Positions 1 to 6,121 of a DNA stretch of 10,325 nucleotides are shown here, in pieces; positions within the stretch are counted from its first letter, which is position 1, and every line of letters begins with the position of its first letter. Source of the stretch: an uncultured Thiotrichaceae bacterium (GTDB lineage: Bacteria > Pseudomonadota > Gammaproteobacteria > Thiotrichales > Thiotrichaceae); assembly GCA_937931765.1 (NCBI GenBank), contig CALHAO010000271.1, forward strand, positions 1 to 10,325, read 5' to 3'. The notes under the pieces are model-generated. The model was not told where the DNA came from, ran no database searches, and saw nothing but the letters and a program-made list of their open reading frames with translations. The position numbers and the translations under genes are program-made.

Positions 1-452
1 GTGATGGCAGTCATTTGTGGCAGCACGACTTGCTCCACGCCACCTTTCAGCATTAGCGCGTAAGACAGATTGTTGATGTCTTCTGAGGTGCAGGCGAAAT
101 GAATGAATTCACTTGATGCATTCAGCTCGGCCTGATCTGCAATCTTCTCTTTCAGATAATACTCAACCGCCTTCACGTCATGGTTAGTGGTGCGTTCGAT
201 GGCTTTAACCCGCGCAGCATCCTCTTCCGTGAAGTTATCCAGAATGGTTTCCAGAAATTGATTCGCTTCAACAGATAAAGCGGGCACTTCCACGATTTGC
301 GGTTGCTCAGCCAGCATTTGTAACCAGCGTACTTCAACCAGCACACGGTGATAAATCAGACCATATTCACTGAACCAGGGGCGTAAATCAGTGGTTTTAC
401 CGGCATAACGGCCATCGACCGGAGAAAGAGCGGTGAGTGCAGAGAGTTCCAT
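1..452 (-). CDS. purB: Adenylosuccinate lyase, N-terminal part (cut by window edge)
   Basis: Adenylosuccinate lyase acts in the cytoplasm. It releases fumarate from SAICAR and from adenylosuccinate, two steps of purine synthesis. About 150 codons are present, beginning MELSALTALSPVDGRYAGKT, which is the characteristic start of gammaproteobacterial PurB. Residues 87-103 (RTTNHDVKAVEYYLKEK) and 116-129 (FIHFACTSEDINNL) are family signature segments. Full-length relatives have about 456 residues, so about two thirds, including the later catalytic loop, lies beyond base 1. The ATG at 452-450 is supported by an AGGA ribosome site about 7 bases upstream (ACAGGATATTGC then ATG). It lies 69 bases downstream of nadB on the same strand, and the gap holds an inverted repeat and a possible promoter. 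Identification is very secure from the visible part. Confidence 0.96.
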   Translation of the reverse strand, partial: MELSALTALSPVDGRYAGKTTDLRPWFSEYGLIYHRVLVEVRWLQMLAEQPQIVEVPALSVEANQFLETILDNFTEEDAARVKAIERTTNHDVKAVEYYLKEKIADQAELNASSEFIHFACTSEDINNLSYALMLKGGVEQVVLPQMTAI

Positions 453-472
453 GCAATATCCTGTAAGGGGTT

Positions 473-502
473 AAAATCAGGTGGCGCATTGTACCTGATT
501 TT
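473..502. repeat. Perfect 10+10 inverted repeat between nadB and purB
   Basis: AAAATCAGGT at 473-482 is the exact reverse complement of ACCTGATTTT at 493-502, with a 10-base spacer. Read as RNA on the minus strand it starts 19 bases after the nadB stop and is followed by a short U-run, so it could be a nadB terminator. The stem has only four G:C pairs and the loop is long, which makes it a weak terminator. Alternatively the two arms, centred about two helical turns apart and flanking the candidate purB -10, could be an operator. The sequence does not decide between these. Confidence 0.6.
488..493 (-). promoter_or_regulatory. Candidate -10 element for purB
   Basis: On the minus strand this reads TACAAT, five of six bases of the sigma-70 -10 consensus, about 36 bases before the purB ATG. 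The matching -35 region, within the nadB-purB gap, is poor (CTGCCC at 17-base spacing). The element sits mostly in the loop of a 10+10 inverted repeat, so a protein bound to the arms would flank it. This is inference from consensus matching only. Confidence 0.35.
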
Positions 503-521
503 TATGAAGCGGGCAGGGCGT

Positions 522-2123
522 TTAAGGATGATAAGCCGCAATAGGATCTAATATGGTCGGCTTATCCGCCAGTGCCGGATCAGCATCCGGATAATCCAGT
601 GTGTAATGCAGCCCCCGGCTTTCCTTTCTCCGCTGGGCTGAGCGGATAATCATCCACGCTACTAAGGCCAGATTACGCAATTCCACCAAATCACTGGTGA
701 CTTTGAAGTGTGCGTAGTATTCATCTATCTCGTGCAGTAATAAATCAACCCGGTGCTGGGCGCGTGCCAGACGTTTGGTGGTGCGCACGATACCGACGTA
801 ATCCCACATAAAGCGGCGTATTTCATCCCAGTTGTGAGTGATCACTACATGTTCATCAGAATCCGTGACCCGGCTTTCATCCCACTCCGGTAATTGCAAT
901 TCTTTAACCGGTTCGGCTAAGCGCTGGCTAATGGAATCGCTGGCCGACTGCCCGAACACGATGCACTCCAGTAGTGAATTACTTGCCATGCGGTTGGCAC
1001 CGTGCAGGCCGGTGTAGGACGCTTCGCCAATACAATACAGCGCATCAACATCGGTTTCCCCGTGCAGGTTAGTCATCACGCCGCCACAGGTATAATGCGC
1101 TGCCGGTACAATTGGGATCGGTTCTTTGGTCATGTCGTAACCAAATTCCTGACAAGTTGCATGGACATTGGGGAAATGCTCAAGGATAAATTCACGGGGT
1201 TTGTGACTGATGTCCAGGTACAGGCAATCCACCCCCAAGCGCTTGATTTCGTGGTCAATGGCGCGTGCCACAATATCCCGGGGTGCCAGTTCGGCGCGCG
1301 GGTCAAAGTGATGCATAAAACGTTGTCCGTCGGGCAGCAATAAATGCCCACCTTCGCCCCTGACTGCTTCGGTGATCAGGCTGGATTTTGCATGCGGGTG
1401 ATATAAACAGGTCGGGTGAAACTGCATGAACTCCATATTAGTCACGCGACACCCGGCACGCCAGGCCATTGCTATACCATCACCACTGGCTCCGTCCGGG
1501 TTGCTGGTATAGAGATAAACTTTGCTGGCACCCCCGGTCGCGAGCACGCTAAAGCGGGCTTGTAAGGTGGAGACTTGGTTAGATTCACAGTCCAGTATAT
1601 AAGCACCCACACAGCGATTGCTGTCCATGCCCAGCTTACGCGTGGTCAGCAGGTCGATGGCAATGTGGTTTTCCAGAATGGTAATATTTTCGCGGGCTTG
1701 TGCCTGTGAGACCAGCGAGGTTTCAATGGCATAACCCGATGCATCCGCCGCGTGTGCTACCCGCCGGTGACTGTGGCCACCTTCACGGGTTAAATGCAGC
1801 GGTGAATTGACATCGTCTTTGTTCTCACGGGTAAAGGGTACACCACCTTCCAATAGCCAGTTTACCGAATCTGTACCATTTTCAACTGTAAAGCGCACCA
1901 CATCTTCCACACAAAGGCCAGCACCCGCATTCAAGGTGTCTTCAACATGGGATTCAAAGCTATCGTGTGGGTCGAGTACCGCAGAAATGCCACCCTGAGC
2001 GTAGACGGTGCTACCCTCAGAAACACCTGCTTTACTGAGTACAACAATCTTACAATGTTCAGGCAGGCTCAGTGCAAGTGTTAACCCCGATGCTCCGCTG
2101 CCGATTATTAATACGTCATACAT
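522..2123 (-). CDS. nadB: L-aspartate oxidase
   Basis: Flavoenzyme of de novo NAD synthesis. It oxidises L-aspartate to iminoaspartate, which NadA then condenses with dihydroxyacetone phosphate to quinolinate. The 533 residues compare with about 540 in E. coli. The N-terminal FAD-binding motif GSGASG is at residues 8-13. HLTREGGHSHRR (110-121) carries the conserved substrate-site Glu114. FMQFHPT (232-238), RGEGG (255-259), ELAPRDIVARAID (278-290), PAAHYTCGG (340-348) and GLHGANRMASNSLLE (372-386) are all intact, so the enzyme should be active. Those motifs and the helical C-terminal domain, with EIDEYYAHF and RKESRGLH, separate it from the related succinate dehydrogenase and fumarate reductase flavoproteins. 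The ATG at 2123-2121 has AAGGA about 11 bases upstream. It is divergent from rpoE, the usual gammaproteobacterial arrangement. NadA and NadC are not in the window. Confidence 0.98.
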   Translation of the reverse strand: MYDVLIIGSGASGLTLALSLPEHCKIVVLSKAGVSEGSTVYAQGGISAVLDPHDSFESHVEDTLNAGAGLCVEDVVRFTVENGTDSVNWLLEGGVPFTRENKDDVNSPLHLTREGGHSHRRVAHAADASGYAIETSLVSQAQARENITILENHIAIDLLTTRKLGMDSNRCVGAYILDCESNQVSTLQARFSVLATGGASKVYLYTSNPDGASGDGIAMAWRAGCRVTNMEFMQFHPTCLYHPHAKSSLITEAVRGEGGHLLLPDGQRFMHHFDPRAELAPRDIVARAIDHEIKRLGVDCLYLDISHKPREFILEHFPNVHATCQEFGYDMTKEPIPIVPAAHYTCGGVMTNLHGETDVDALYCIGEASYTGLHGANRMASNSLLECIVFGQSASDSISQRLAEPVKELQLPEWDESRVTDSDEHVVITHNWDEIRRFMWDYVGIVRTTKRLARAQHRVDLLLHEIDEYYAHFKVTSDLVELRNLALVAWMIIRSAQRRKESRGLHYTLDYPDADPALADKPTILDPIAAYHP

Positions 2124-2191
2124 GGCTGTCTGTGTCCTTAATCACTGCGTCACTCACCCGTTTATTCTATTCTTATCGGGTGCACTGTAGC

Positions 2192-2197
2192 ATAATA
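2192..2197 (-). promoter_or_regulatory. Candidate -10 element for nadB
   Basis: Reads TATTAT on the minus strand, five of six bases of the sigma-70 -10 consensus, about 70 bases upstream of the nadB start. No convincing -35 hexamer stands at 16-18 bases from it, so it would be activator-dependent or is a chance match in an AT-rich region. Confidence 0.25.
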
Positions 2198-2219
2198 CAC
2201 CTTTATGGAGCCTCAGATT

Positions 2220-2247
2220 GAATTTAGGGTTCTTAAAAACATACTGA
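2220..2247 (+). promoter_or_regulatory. Candidate sigma-E-type promoter of rpoE
   Basis: GAATTT at 2220-2225, 17 bases, then ACTGA at 2243-2247 resemble the sigma-E class promoter GAACTT-N16/17-TCTGA, matching five of six and four of five bases. rpoE operons are commonly autoregulated, which is why I looked here. Transcription would start near 2254 and give a leader of about 60 bases. An overlapping weak sigma-70 reading also exists (TTGAAT at 2218-2223, CATACT at 2240-2245). Both are consensus matches without further support. Confidence 0.35.
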
Positions 2248-2314
2248 AAGTAAGCCTGTGGAATAGCTGGCTTGCTGTTTAGGTATGAACATAACTTTAA
2301 GGAGATAAGCCCGA

Positions 2315-2890
2315 ATGGGCGAAAATCACACTGATCTTGATCTGGTCCGTAGAGTCCAGGCAGGCGAAAAAAAATCTTTTGATGTGCTGGTGCTTAAATA
2401 TCAGCACAAAGTGATTAACCTGATTATGCGTTATGTGCGTGATCATGACGCTGCACAAGATGTCGCACAAGAGGCCTTCATCAAGGCCTACCGTGGCCTG
2501 AAGAACTTTCGGGGTGACTCTGCTTTTTATACCTGGTTATACCGGATTGCCATTAATACGGCGAAGAATCATCTGGTATCTCAGGGGCGCAGAACACCGG
2601 CAACTGATATTGATGCAGAAGAAGCGGAACAATATGGTGGTGAGTCAGCTCTAAAGGAATACGGTACGCCAGAACGGGAAGCACTCAAGGATGAGATTCA
2701 GGACGCGATCAATCAATCGATTGAGGCGTTGCCTGAAGATTTGCGCACGGCAATTGTACTGCGTGAGTTAGAAGGAATGACGTACGAGGAAATAGCAGTG
2801 ACGATGGAATGTCCGATAGGAACAGTACGTTCGCGGATATTCCGGGCGCGCGAGGCGATTGATAAAGTATTGCAACCACTGCTCAATTGA
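2315..2890 (+). CDS. rpoE: RNA polymerase sigma-E factor (AlgU/RpoE)
   Basis: Extracytoplasmic-function sigma factor that directs RNA polymerase to envelope-stress genes and is held inactive at the inner membrane by RseA. It has 191 residues, the same length as E. coli RpoE. Region 2 spans about residues 25-91, with the core-binding and -10 recognition part around DHDAAQDVAQEAFIKAYRGL (43-62) and FYTWLYRIAINTAKNHL (71-87). Region 4 spans about 131-184, with the -35-binding helix-turn-helix at MTYEEIAVTMECPIGTVRSR (155-174). There is no region 1 or 3, as expected of this class. The ATG at 2315 follows AAGGAG (2299-2304) by 10 bases. It is the first gene of rpoE-rseA-rseB-rseC, divergent from nadB. 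The call over other ECF sigma factors rests on the full operon context as well as sequence. Confidence 0.97.
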   Translation: MGENHTDLDLVRRVQAGEKKSFDVLVLKYQHKVINLIMRYVRDHDAAQDVAQEAFIKAYRGLKNFRGDSAFYTWLYRIAINTAKNHLVSQGRRTPATDIDAEEAEQYGGESALKEYGTPEREALKDEIQDAINQSIEALPEDLRTAIVLRELEGMTYEEIAVTMECPIGTVRSRIFRAREAIDKVLQPLLN

Positions 2891-2926
2891 TAAGAGCAGG
2901 GTGTAAATCTGTAAGCGGGTGAAAAG

Positions 2927-3631
2927 ATGAAAACAAAACAGAATGAATTTTTGTCAGCGGTTCTGGACGACGAAGCTGGTGAATTTGAGCGAAGGCGGTT
3001 GCTGAGTGAGTTATGTGATGACGTTGAGTTAGGGCAAACCCTTAACCGCTATTCGTTGGTGGGTGAGGCTATGCGCTCCCAGCAGCGAACGGTGGTAGAT
3101 AGTGGCAGCTTTCTGGCGGGCATCCAGGCCCAGTTAGAAGACGAACCTGTGTATGACCAGGTGGTGGTTGCAGCGGCGGAAAATGATGTTGTGCAAGGTG
3201 GCAAGCAAAGTGTTAATCACAGTGCTGATCAGGTCGCTGGTGCGGTAGCCACTAAGCAACCCTGGCATCGTGATAATACAGCGCGTTATGCTATGGCGGC
3301 CAGTGTGGCGGTTGCAGCGTTGGCCAGTGTGCTGTTAGTGCAAAATACCGGTTTAAAATCTGAAGTCTCTGACACAATGGCGAAAACGGAGGCACCTGCC
3401 GCGCTTAAATCCATTGCGGTGGTTGATGCTGAAACTACTGCTACGGGTAATGGTAGTGCAGCGGTGGCCGCAGCTAAGCCAATCAGTGGTCGGAACAGTC
3501 CCATTCGCAGGGTTGCCAGTCTGGATCAGCAAACGGCAGACACGCTGAAACAGTACGTTACTTTACATATGCAATACCGTTCCAGTAATGGTATCGCTCC
3601 TTCTATCCAGGCGGTTTCATACGCGCAATGA
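2927..3631 (+). CDS. rseA: Sigma-E anti-sigma factor RseA/MucA
   Basis: Single-pass inner-membrane anti-sigma factor. Its cytoplasmic N-terminus binds RpoE; envelope stress triggers stepwise proteolysis that frees the sigma factor. The 234 residues are slightly longer than E. coli RseA (216) or MucA (194). Residues 8-50 (FLSAVLDDEAGEFERRRLL and following) form the typical RseA N-terminal domain. A single hydrophobic segment at about 121-139 (YAMAASVAVAALASVLLVQ) crosses the membrane. The periplasmic part has an Ala/Thr-rich stretch (about 145-190), then the conserved C-terminal domain LKQYVTLHMQYRSSNGIAPS (207-226). The ATG at 2927 is 36 bases after rpoE and has only a weak GGGTGAAAAG ribosome site. 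Its stop overlaps the rseB start by four bases (ATGA). Sequence identity is moderate, but context makes the call firm. Confidence 0.94.
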   Translation: MKTKQNEFLSAVLDDEAGEFERRRLLSELCDDVELGQTLNRYSLVGEAMRSQQRTVVDSGSFLAGIQAQLEDEPVYDQVVVAAAENDVVQGGKQSVNHSADQVAGAVATKQPWHRDNTARYAMAASVAVAALASVLLVQNTGLKSEVSDTMAKTEAPAALKSIAVVDAETTATGNGSAAVAAAKPISGRNSPIRRVASLDQQTADTLKQYVTLHMQYRSSNGIAPSIQAVSYAQ

Positions 3632-4518
3632 TCACAAATAAACGTATTAGTCTATTGGGTGTACTGCTGTTATTAACAGCATCGGGTGTTCAGGCTGCCT
3701 CAGAAGAAGGTGAGCAGTTATTAAAGAGCATGCAATCTGCAGTGCATTCGCTGAGTTATGAGGGCAATTTGGTATTCTGGAAAGGCAATGAAATGTCTGA
3801 ATACCATATCGAGCATCAACCAGGGCAGGGTAATAGTTCTGAAAGCGTTATTCAGTTAAATGCCGGGAATGCTGGTGCCGCGCAACAACAGCAATTTTCT
3901 TTAGTCAATTCCAGTAGTTTGCGGCTGCCCGCCCAACAGGTTTATTCCATTGATGTAGGGCAGGACGGACAGATTGCCGGTTTGCCTTGTAAGGTAGTGG
4001 TGATTCGCCCTAAGGATAAAATGCGTTACTTATACCGCTATTGCATCCATCAGGATAGCGGCATGTTGCTCAAATACTCAGTGATGAATCGTCAGCAGCA
4101 ATTACTTGAGCAGTTTATGTTTACTCAGTTGACTATCGGCTCGACTGTCGAACAGGAAGCGCCGGTGGTTAATCAGGCCACGATGATTTCAACTGCCTTA
4201 ACTGATGATCAGGAAATCTTAGGTGTTAGTGGCTGGGATCTGAGCCAACTACCAGCAGGTTTTAGCGTTAATCAGGTCAGATCGATTCCGGGCAAGGATA
4301 ATGCGCATCAGATTATTTTGTCAGATGGCCTGACCTTTGTTTCAGTTTTTATTGAGCCTGATAATACTGCCAATGCTACGCGGCGGAAAGTGCCTCCTTC
4401 CGGTGCAACCAATATTCTCACTGTTGAAGTTGCCGGGCACACGGTTACTATGGTCGGCGAAGTACCTAATGAAACGCTCTATGCAATTAAGAAAGGCTTA
4501 AGGTATGTTGCCCCATAA
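3628..4518 (+). CDS. rseB: Periplasmic sigma-E regulator RseB/MucB
   Basis: Periplasmic protein that binds the periplasmic part of RseA and shields it from DegS cleavage. In known systems it also senses lipopolysaccharide intermediates. It has 296 residues. The signal peptide is about residues 1-23, with a hydrophobic LLGVLLLLTASG core and a VQA cleavage site before ASEEGEQ. The N-terminal lipid-binding domain runs to about 175 and includes GLPCKVVVIRPKDKMRYLYR (118-137). The C-terminal domain is about 195-294 (GWDLSQLPAGFSVNQ, ILSDGLTFVSVFIEP, VGEVPNETLYAIKKGL). The N-terminal domain looks about 20 residues shorter than in E. coli RseB as I recall it, and has two cysteines (121, 139) that could form a disulfide. 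The start overlaps the rseA stop by four bases and lacks a clear ribosome site, implying coupled translation. Confidence 0.93.
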   Translation: MITNKRISLLGVLLLLTASGVQAASEEGEQLLKSMQSAVHSLSYEGNLVFWKGNEMSEYHIEHQPGQGNSSESVIQLNAGNAGAAQQQQFSLVNSSSLRLPAQQVYSIDVGQDGQIAGLPCKVVVIRPKDKMRYLYRYCIHQDSGMLLKYSVMNRQQQLLEQFMFTQLTIGSTVEQEAPVVNQATMISTALTDDQEILGVSGWDLSQLPAGFSVNQVRSIPGKDNAHQIILSDGLTFVSVFIEPDNTANATRRKVPPSGATNILTVEVAGHTVTMVGEVPNETLYAIKKGLRYVAP

Positions 4519-4520
4519 TG

Positions 4521-4558
4521 ATTTGAATAGGTTAAGAATTAACCTAAATAATTCAAAT
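4521..4558 (+). repeat. Nested hairpin between rseB and rseC
   Basis: Two nested perfect arms fold into one stem. ATTTGAAT (4521-4528) pairs with ATTCAAAT (4551-4558), and AGGTTAA (4529-4535) pairs with TTAACCT (4539-4545) around a GAA loop, leaving a five-base bulge AAATA on the 3' side. It begins two bases after the rseB stop and ends 18 bases before the rseC start codon. No U-run follows, so it is not a classic intrinsic terminator. It could stabilise or process the mRNA, tune rseC expression or be a protein-binding palindrome. Confidence 0.75.
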
Positions 4559-4576
4559 AGTGGTCGGGGCGATAAA

Positions 4577-5062
4577 ATGATTGAACAAACAGCTAGAGTG
4601 ATGAGTTTGAAGCAGGGTTACGCTTGGGTTGAGCCATTGTCTGCAGGTAACTGTAATGGATGTCAGGCAAAATCCTTGTCATGTTCATCAACAGGTGCTT
4701 TTGATTTCATGAAGCCCAATAGTGAAAAAATCTACGTGCAGAATCCTATCCATGCCAGACCGGGCGATGAAGTGGTCATTGGCCTGCATAGTAATGCTTT
4801 GTTGGTGTACTCATTGTTCGCTTATTTATTGCCACTGATGAGCATGTTGGTTTTTGCTATTTTGGGTAATGAATTGTTTACAGCGTTAAATATGCACGCT
4901 GATTTCGGCGCTATTTTAGCAGGTATTGGCGGCTTACTGACCGGTTTTAAATTGGCAGGCTGGTTGGCACAAAATATCTCTAAATCAGATGATAGCGCCC
5001 CGGTTATTTTACGTCCGAATGAAAAAATTATTCAGCCTATGATGCCTGTTGGTCATGCCTGA
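4577..5062 (+). CDS. rseC: SoxR-reducing-type membrane protein RseC/MucC
   Basis: Inner-membrane protein encoded at the end of sigma-E operons. In E. coli RseC contributes to reducing the SoxR iron-sulfur sensor and weakly modulates sigma-E. From the chosen ATG it has 161 residues, the usual length. It begins MIEQTARVMSLKQGYAWVEP, the normal family start. A CxxCx6C cluster (Cys26, 29, 36; CNGCQAKSLSC) lies in the N-terminal part. Two membrane helices follow at about 75-98 and 109-131, and the last 30 residues are hydrophilic. The open frame extends upstream to an ATG at 4505. That start would overlap rseB and translate through the hairpin into a 24-residue Asn-rich stretch unlike the family, so I prefer 4577, preceded by GGGG at 4566-4569. 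No mucD/degP-like protease gene follows; the operon appears to end here. Confidence 0.9.
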   Translation: MIEQTARVMSLKQGYAWVEPLSAGNCNGCQAKSLSCSSTGAFDFMKPNSEKIYVQNPIHARPGDEVVIGLHSNALLVYSLFAYLLPLMSMLVFAILGNELFTALNMHADFGAILAGIGGLLTGFKLAGWLAQNISKSDDSAPVILRPNEKIIQPMMPVGHA

Positions 5063-5085
5063 ATAGTAGTTGATTATCTATAGTC

Positions 5086-5110
5086 CAATGCCCGCTTTAT
5101 GCGGGCATTG
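5086..5110 (+). terminator. Terminator hairpin after rseC
   Basis: CAATGCCCGC (5086-5095) and GCGGGCATTG (5101-5110) form a perfect 10-base-pair GC-rich stem with a five-base loop, 23 bases after the rseC stop and between convergent genes. T-richness downstream is loose (TGCGTTCTGATG, then TTTTTT at about 5131), so termination may be partly Rho-assisted. Read from the other strand the same stem could end the Nudix transcript, although no U-run follows there either. Confidence 0.65.
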
Positions 5111-5134
5111 TGCGTTCTGATGTTTGTGGTTTTT

Positions 5135-5743
5135 TCAATGCGCCTTTAACAAAGAAATTAGGCTGAGCGTCATCCGTGCTGTTGCACCCCACAGTAATTC
5201 TCCATCATATTCATTAAAATAAGCGATTGCGGCCTTTTGTTTTTGTTGTGCTAATGTTCTATAACGGATTTCATGATTAGCCGGATCAGCTAGCCACTGC
5301 AAGGGAATGGAAAAAGCTCGTCCGACTTCATCGGTTTGTAGCGTTAGTGAATAAGGCCATGGAATATGACCAACAATGGGCGTAATTCTAAAATTGCTTA
5401 CACTATGATGATGTCCAAGTTGGCCTAATACCGTCACATCATCGGGTGCTACACCAATTTCTTCGTGTGCTTCCCGTAGTGCAGTTGCCTGCATATCCTG
5501 GTCATGCTCTTCATATTTACCACCGGCAAAAGCCACCTGCCCACTGTGCTTATCCCGTTCCGTCTCGGCGCGGCGGATATAAAGCAGGTGCCAGCTGTTT
5601 TCAACCCGGATAAACGGGATCAGTACGCCCGCCTGTTTATAGTCACTCACTGGCTGAATGAGTGGAATATCGTGTGTTAATTCACCCTTGTGGCTCAGGC
5701 GTTTTACAATGTCGTGTTCTGATAATTGATCCAGATTATGCAT
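5135..5743 (-). CDS. Nudix hydrolase, CoA pyrophosphatase family (NudL/YeaB-like)
   Basis: Predicted metal-dependent hydrolase that splits CoA or its derivatives into 3',5'-ADP and phosphopantetheine. It has 202 residues. The family-specific stretch before the Nudix box is present: YIRRAETERDKHSGQVAFAG (55-74), matching the LLTxRSxxxRxHxGQVxFPGG pattern of CoA pyrophosphatases, but with Ala where the usual FPGG has Pro. The Nudix box follows at about 74-97 and ends REAHEEIGV (90-98), with the metal-binding glutamates intact. A conserved late segment with LLWGATARM (183-191) is also typical. The ATG at 5743 has AAGGA about 10 bases upstream. It lies 20 bases after a small acidic-protein gene on the same strand, so the two are probably cotranscribed. 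Substrate is inferred from the family; other nucleotide pyrophosphatase activity cannot be excluded. Confidence 0.88.
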   Translation of the reverse strand: MHNLDQLSEHDIVKRLSHKGELTHDIPLIQPVSDYKQAGVLIPFIRVENSWHLLYIRRAETERDKHSGQVAFAGGKYEEHDQDMQATALREAHEEIGVAPDDVTVLGQLGHHHSVSNFRITPIVGHIPWPYSLTLQTDEVGRAFSIPLQWLADPANHEIRYRTLAQQKQKAAIAYFNEYDGELLWGATARMTLSLISLLKAH

Positions 5744-5763
5744 ATATGGCTTATCCTTTTATT

Positions 5764-5994
5764 TTAGTGCCGTTGCGGTGCAAGCTTCTGCAATTCGGTC
5801 ATCAGCTCTTTTACCGCATCATCGTGTTCGCTATCAAACGACTCATCAATTTCTGATAATAGTATATCGTACTGAGGCAATACACCGGCAGCATCCAGTT
5901 CTGCAATCAATTCATCAACAGTGCTTTCATATTCGTCGAAAGTCAGGGTGCGTAACGCGTTAATGCGTGTGAGATAATCTTGCTGCTTGCTCAT
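5764..5994 (-). CDS. Small acidic protein of unknown function
   Basis: I do not recognise this 76-residue protein. It is strongly acidic, with 18 Asp/Glu against 6 Lys/Arg, and has no cysteine, signal peptide or membrane segment, so it is probably cytoplasmic. The sequence suggests two amphipathic helices (about 4-35 and 43-72) joined by AAGVLPQYD, with regularly spaced hydrophobic residues in DEYESTVDELIAELDAAG and DDAVKELMTELQKL. An in-frame TGA shortly upstream limits the start to the ATG at 5994, which has only a weak AAAGAA ribosome-site candidate. The gene is read toward the Nudix gene 20 bases away. Being a real gene is supported by its position filling the gap, the operon-like spacing and protein-like composition; function is unknown. 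Confidence 0.65.
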   Translation of the reverse strand: MSKQQDYLTRINALRTLTFDEYESTVDELIAELDAAGVLPQYDILLSEIDESFDSEHDDAVKELMTELQKLAPQRH

Positions 5995-6040
5995 CGGTAA
6001 TCATTAATTCTTTGTGTGGTTCGGATTTTGATCATACGTA

Positions 6041-6066
6041 AAAAGCCGACTAAAAAGTCGGCTTTT
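6041..6066 (-). terminator. Bidirectional intrinsic terminator after the mtaD-ubiG-lipoprotein operon
   Basis: AAAAGCCGACT (6041-6051) and AGTCGGCTTTT (6056-6066) pair perfectly over 11 bases with a four-base AAAA loop. On the minus strand the stem is followed by TTTTTACG, a good U-tail, about 55 bases beyond the lipoprotein stop. On the plus strand the tail is TTTTG. It separates the upstream operon from the small acidic protein and Nudix pair, which therefore need their own promoter between about 5995 and 6040; I see no clear one. Confidence 0.82.
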
Positions 6067-6121
6067 GTGAGTATTCATTACTTTTGGTCGGTACATTTAA
6101 TATAGATCACAGTGATCACAA

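Noticed and set aside
2155..2182. CACCCG and CGGGTG inverted repeat in the nadB leader, considered as a riboswitch or operator
   Set aside because: Only six base pairs around a 16-base loop and no match to a NAD-related riboswitch or repressor site that I know.
2260..2288. GGAAT-N-TATGA as a second sigma-E promoter nearer to rpoE
   Set aside because: The -35 part matches only GGAA of the consensus and the spacing is long; the pair at 2220-2247 fits better.
4505..4576. A 24-residue N-terminal extension of RseC
   Set aside because: It overlaps rseB, runs through the hairpin and is Asn-rich, while the family normally begins at the MIEQTARV methionine.
6105..6120. Two copies of GATCACA with a nine-base period, resembling half of a CRP site
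   Set aside because: It lies just after the 3' end of the lipoprotein gene and not in front of a start, the second half does not fit the CRP consensus, and it is short enough to be chance.
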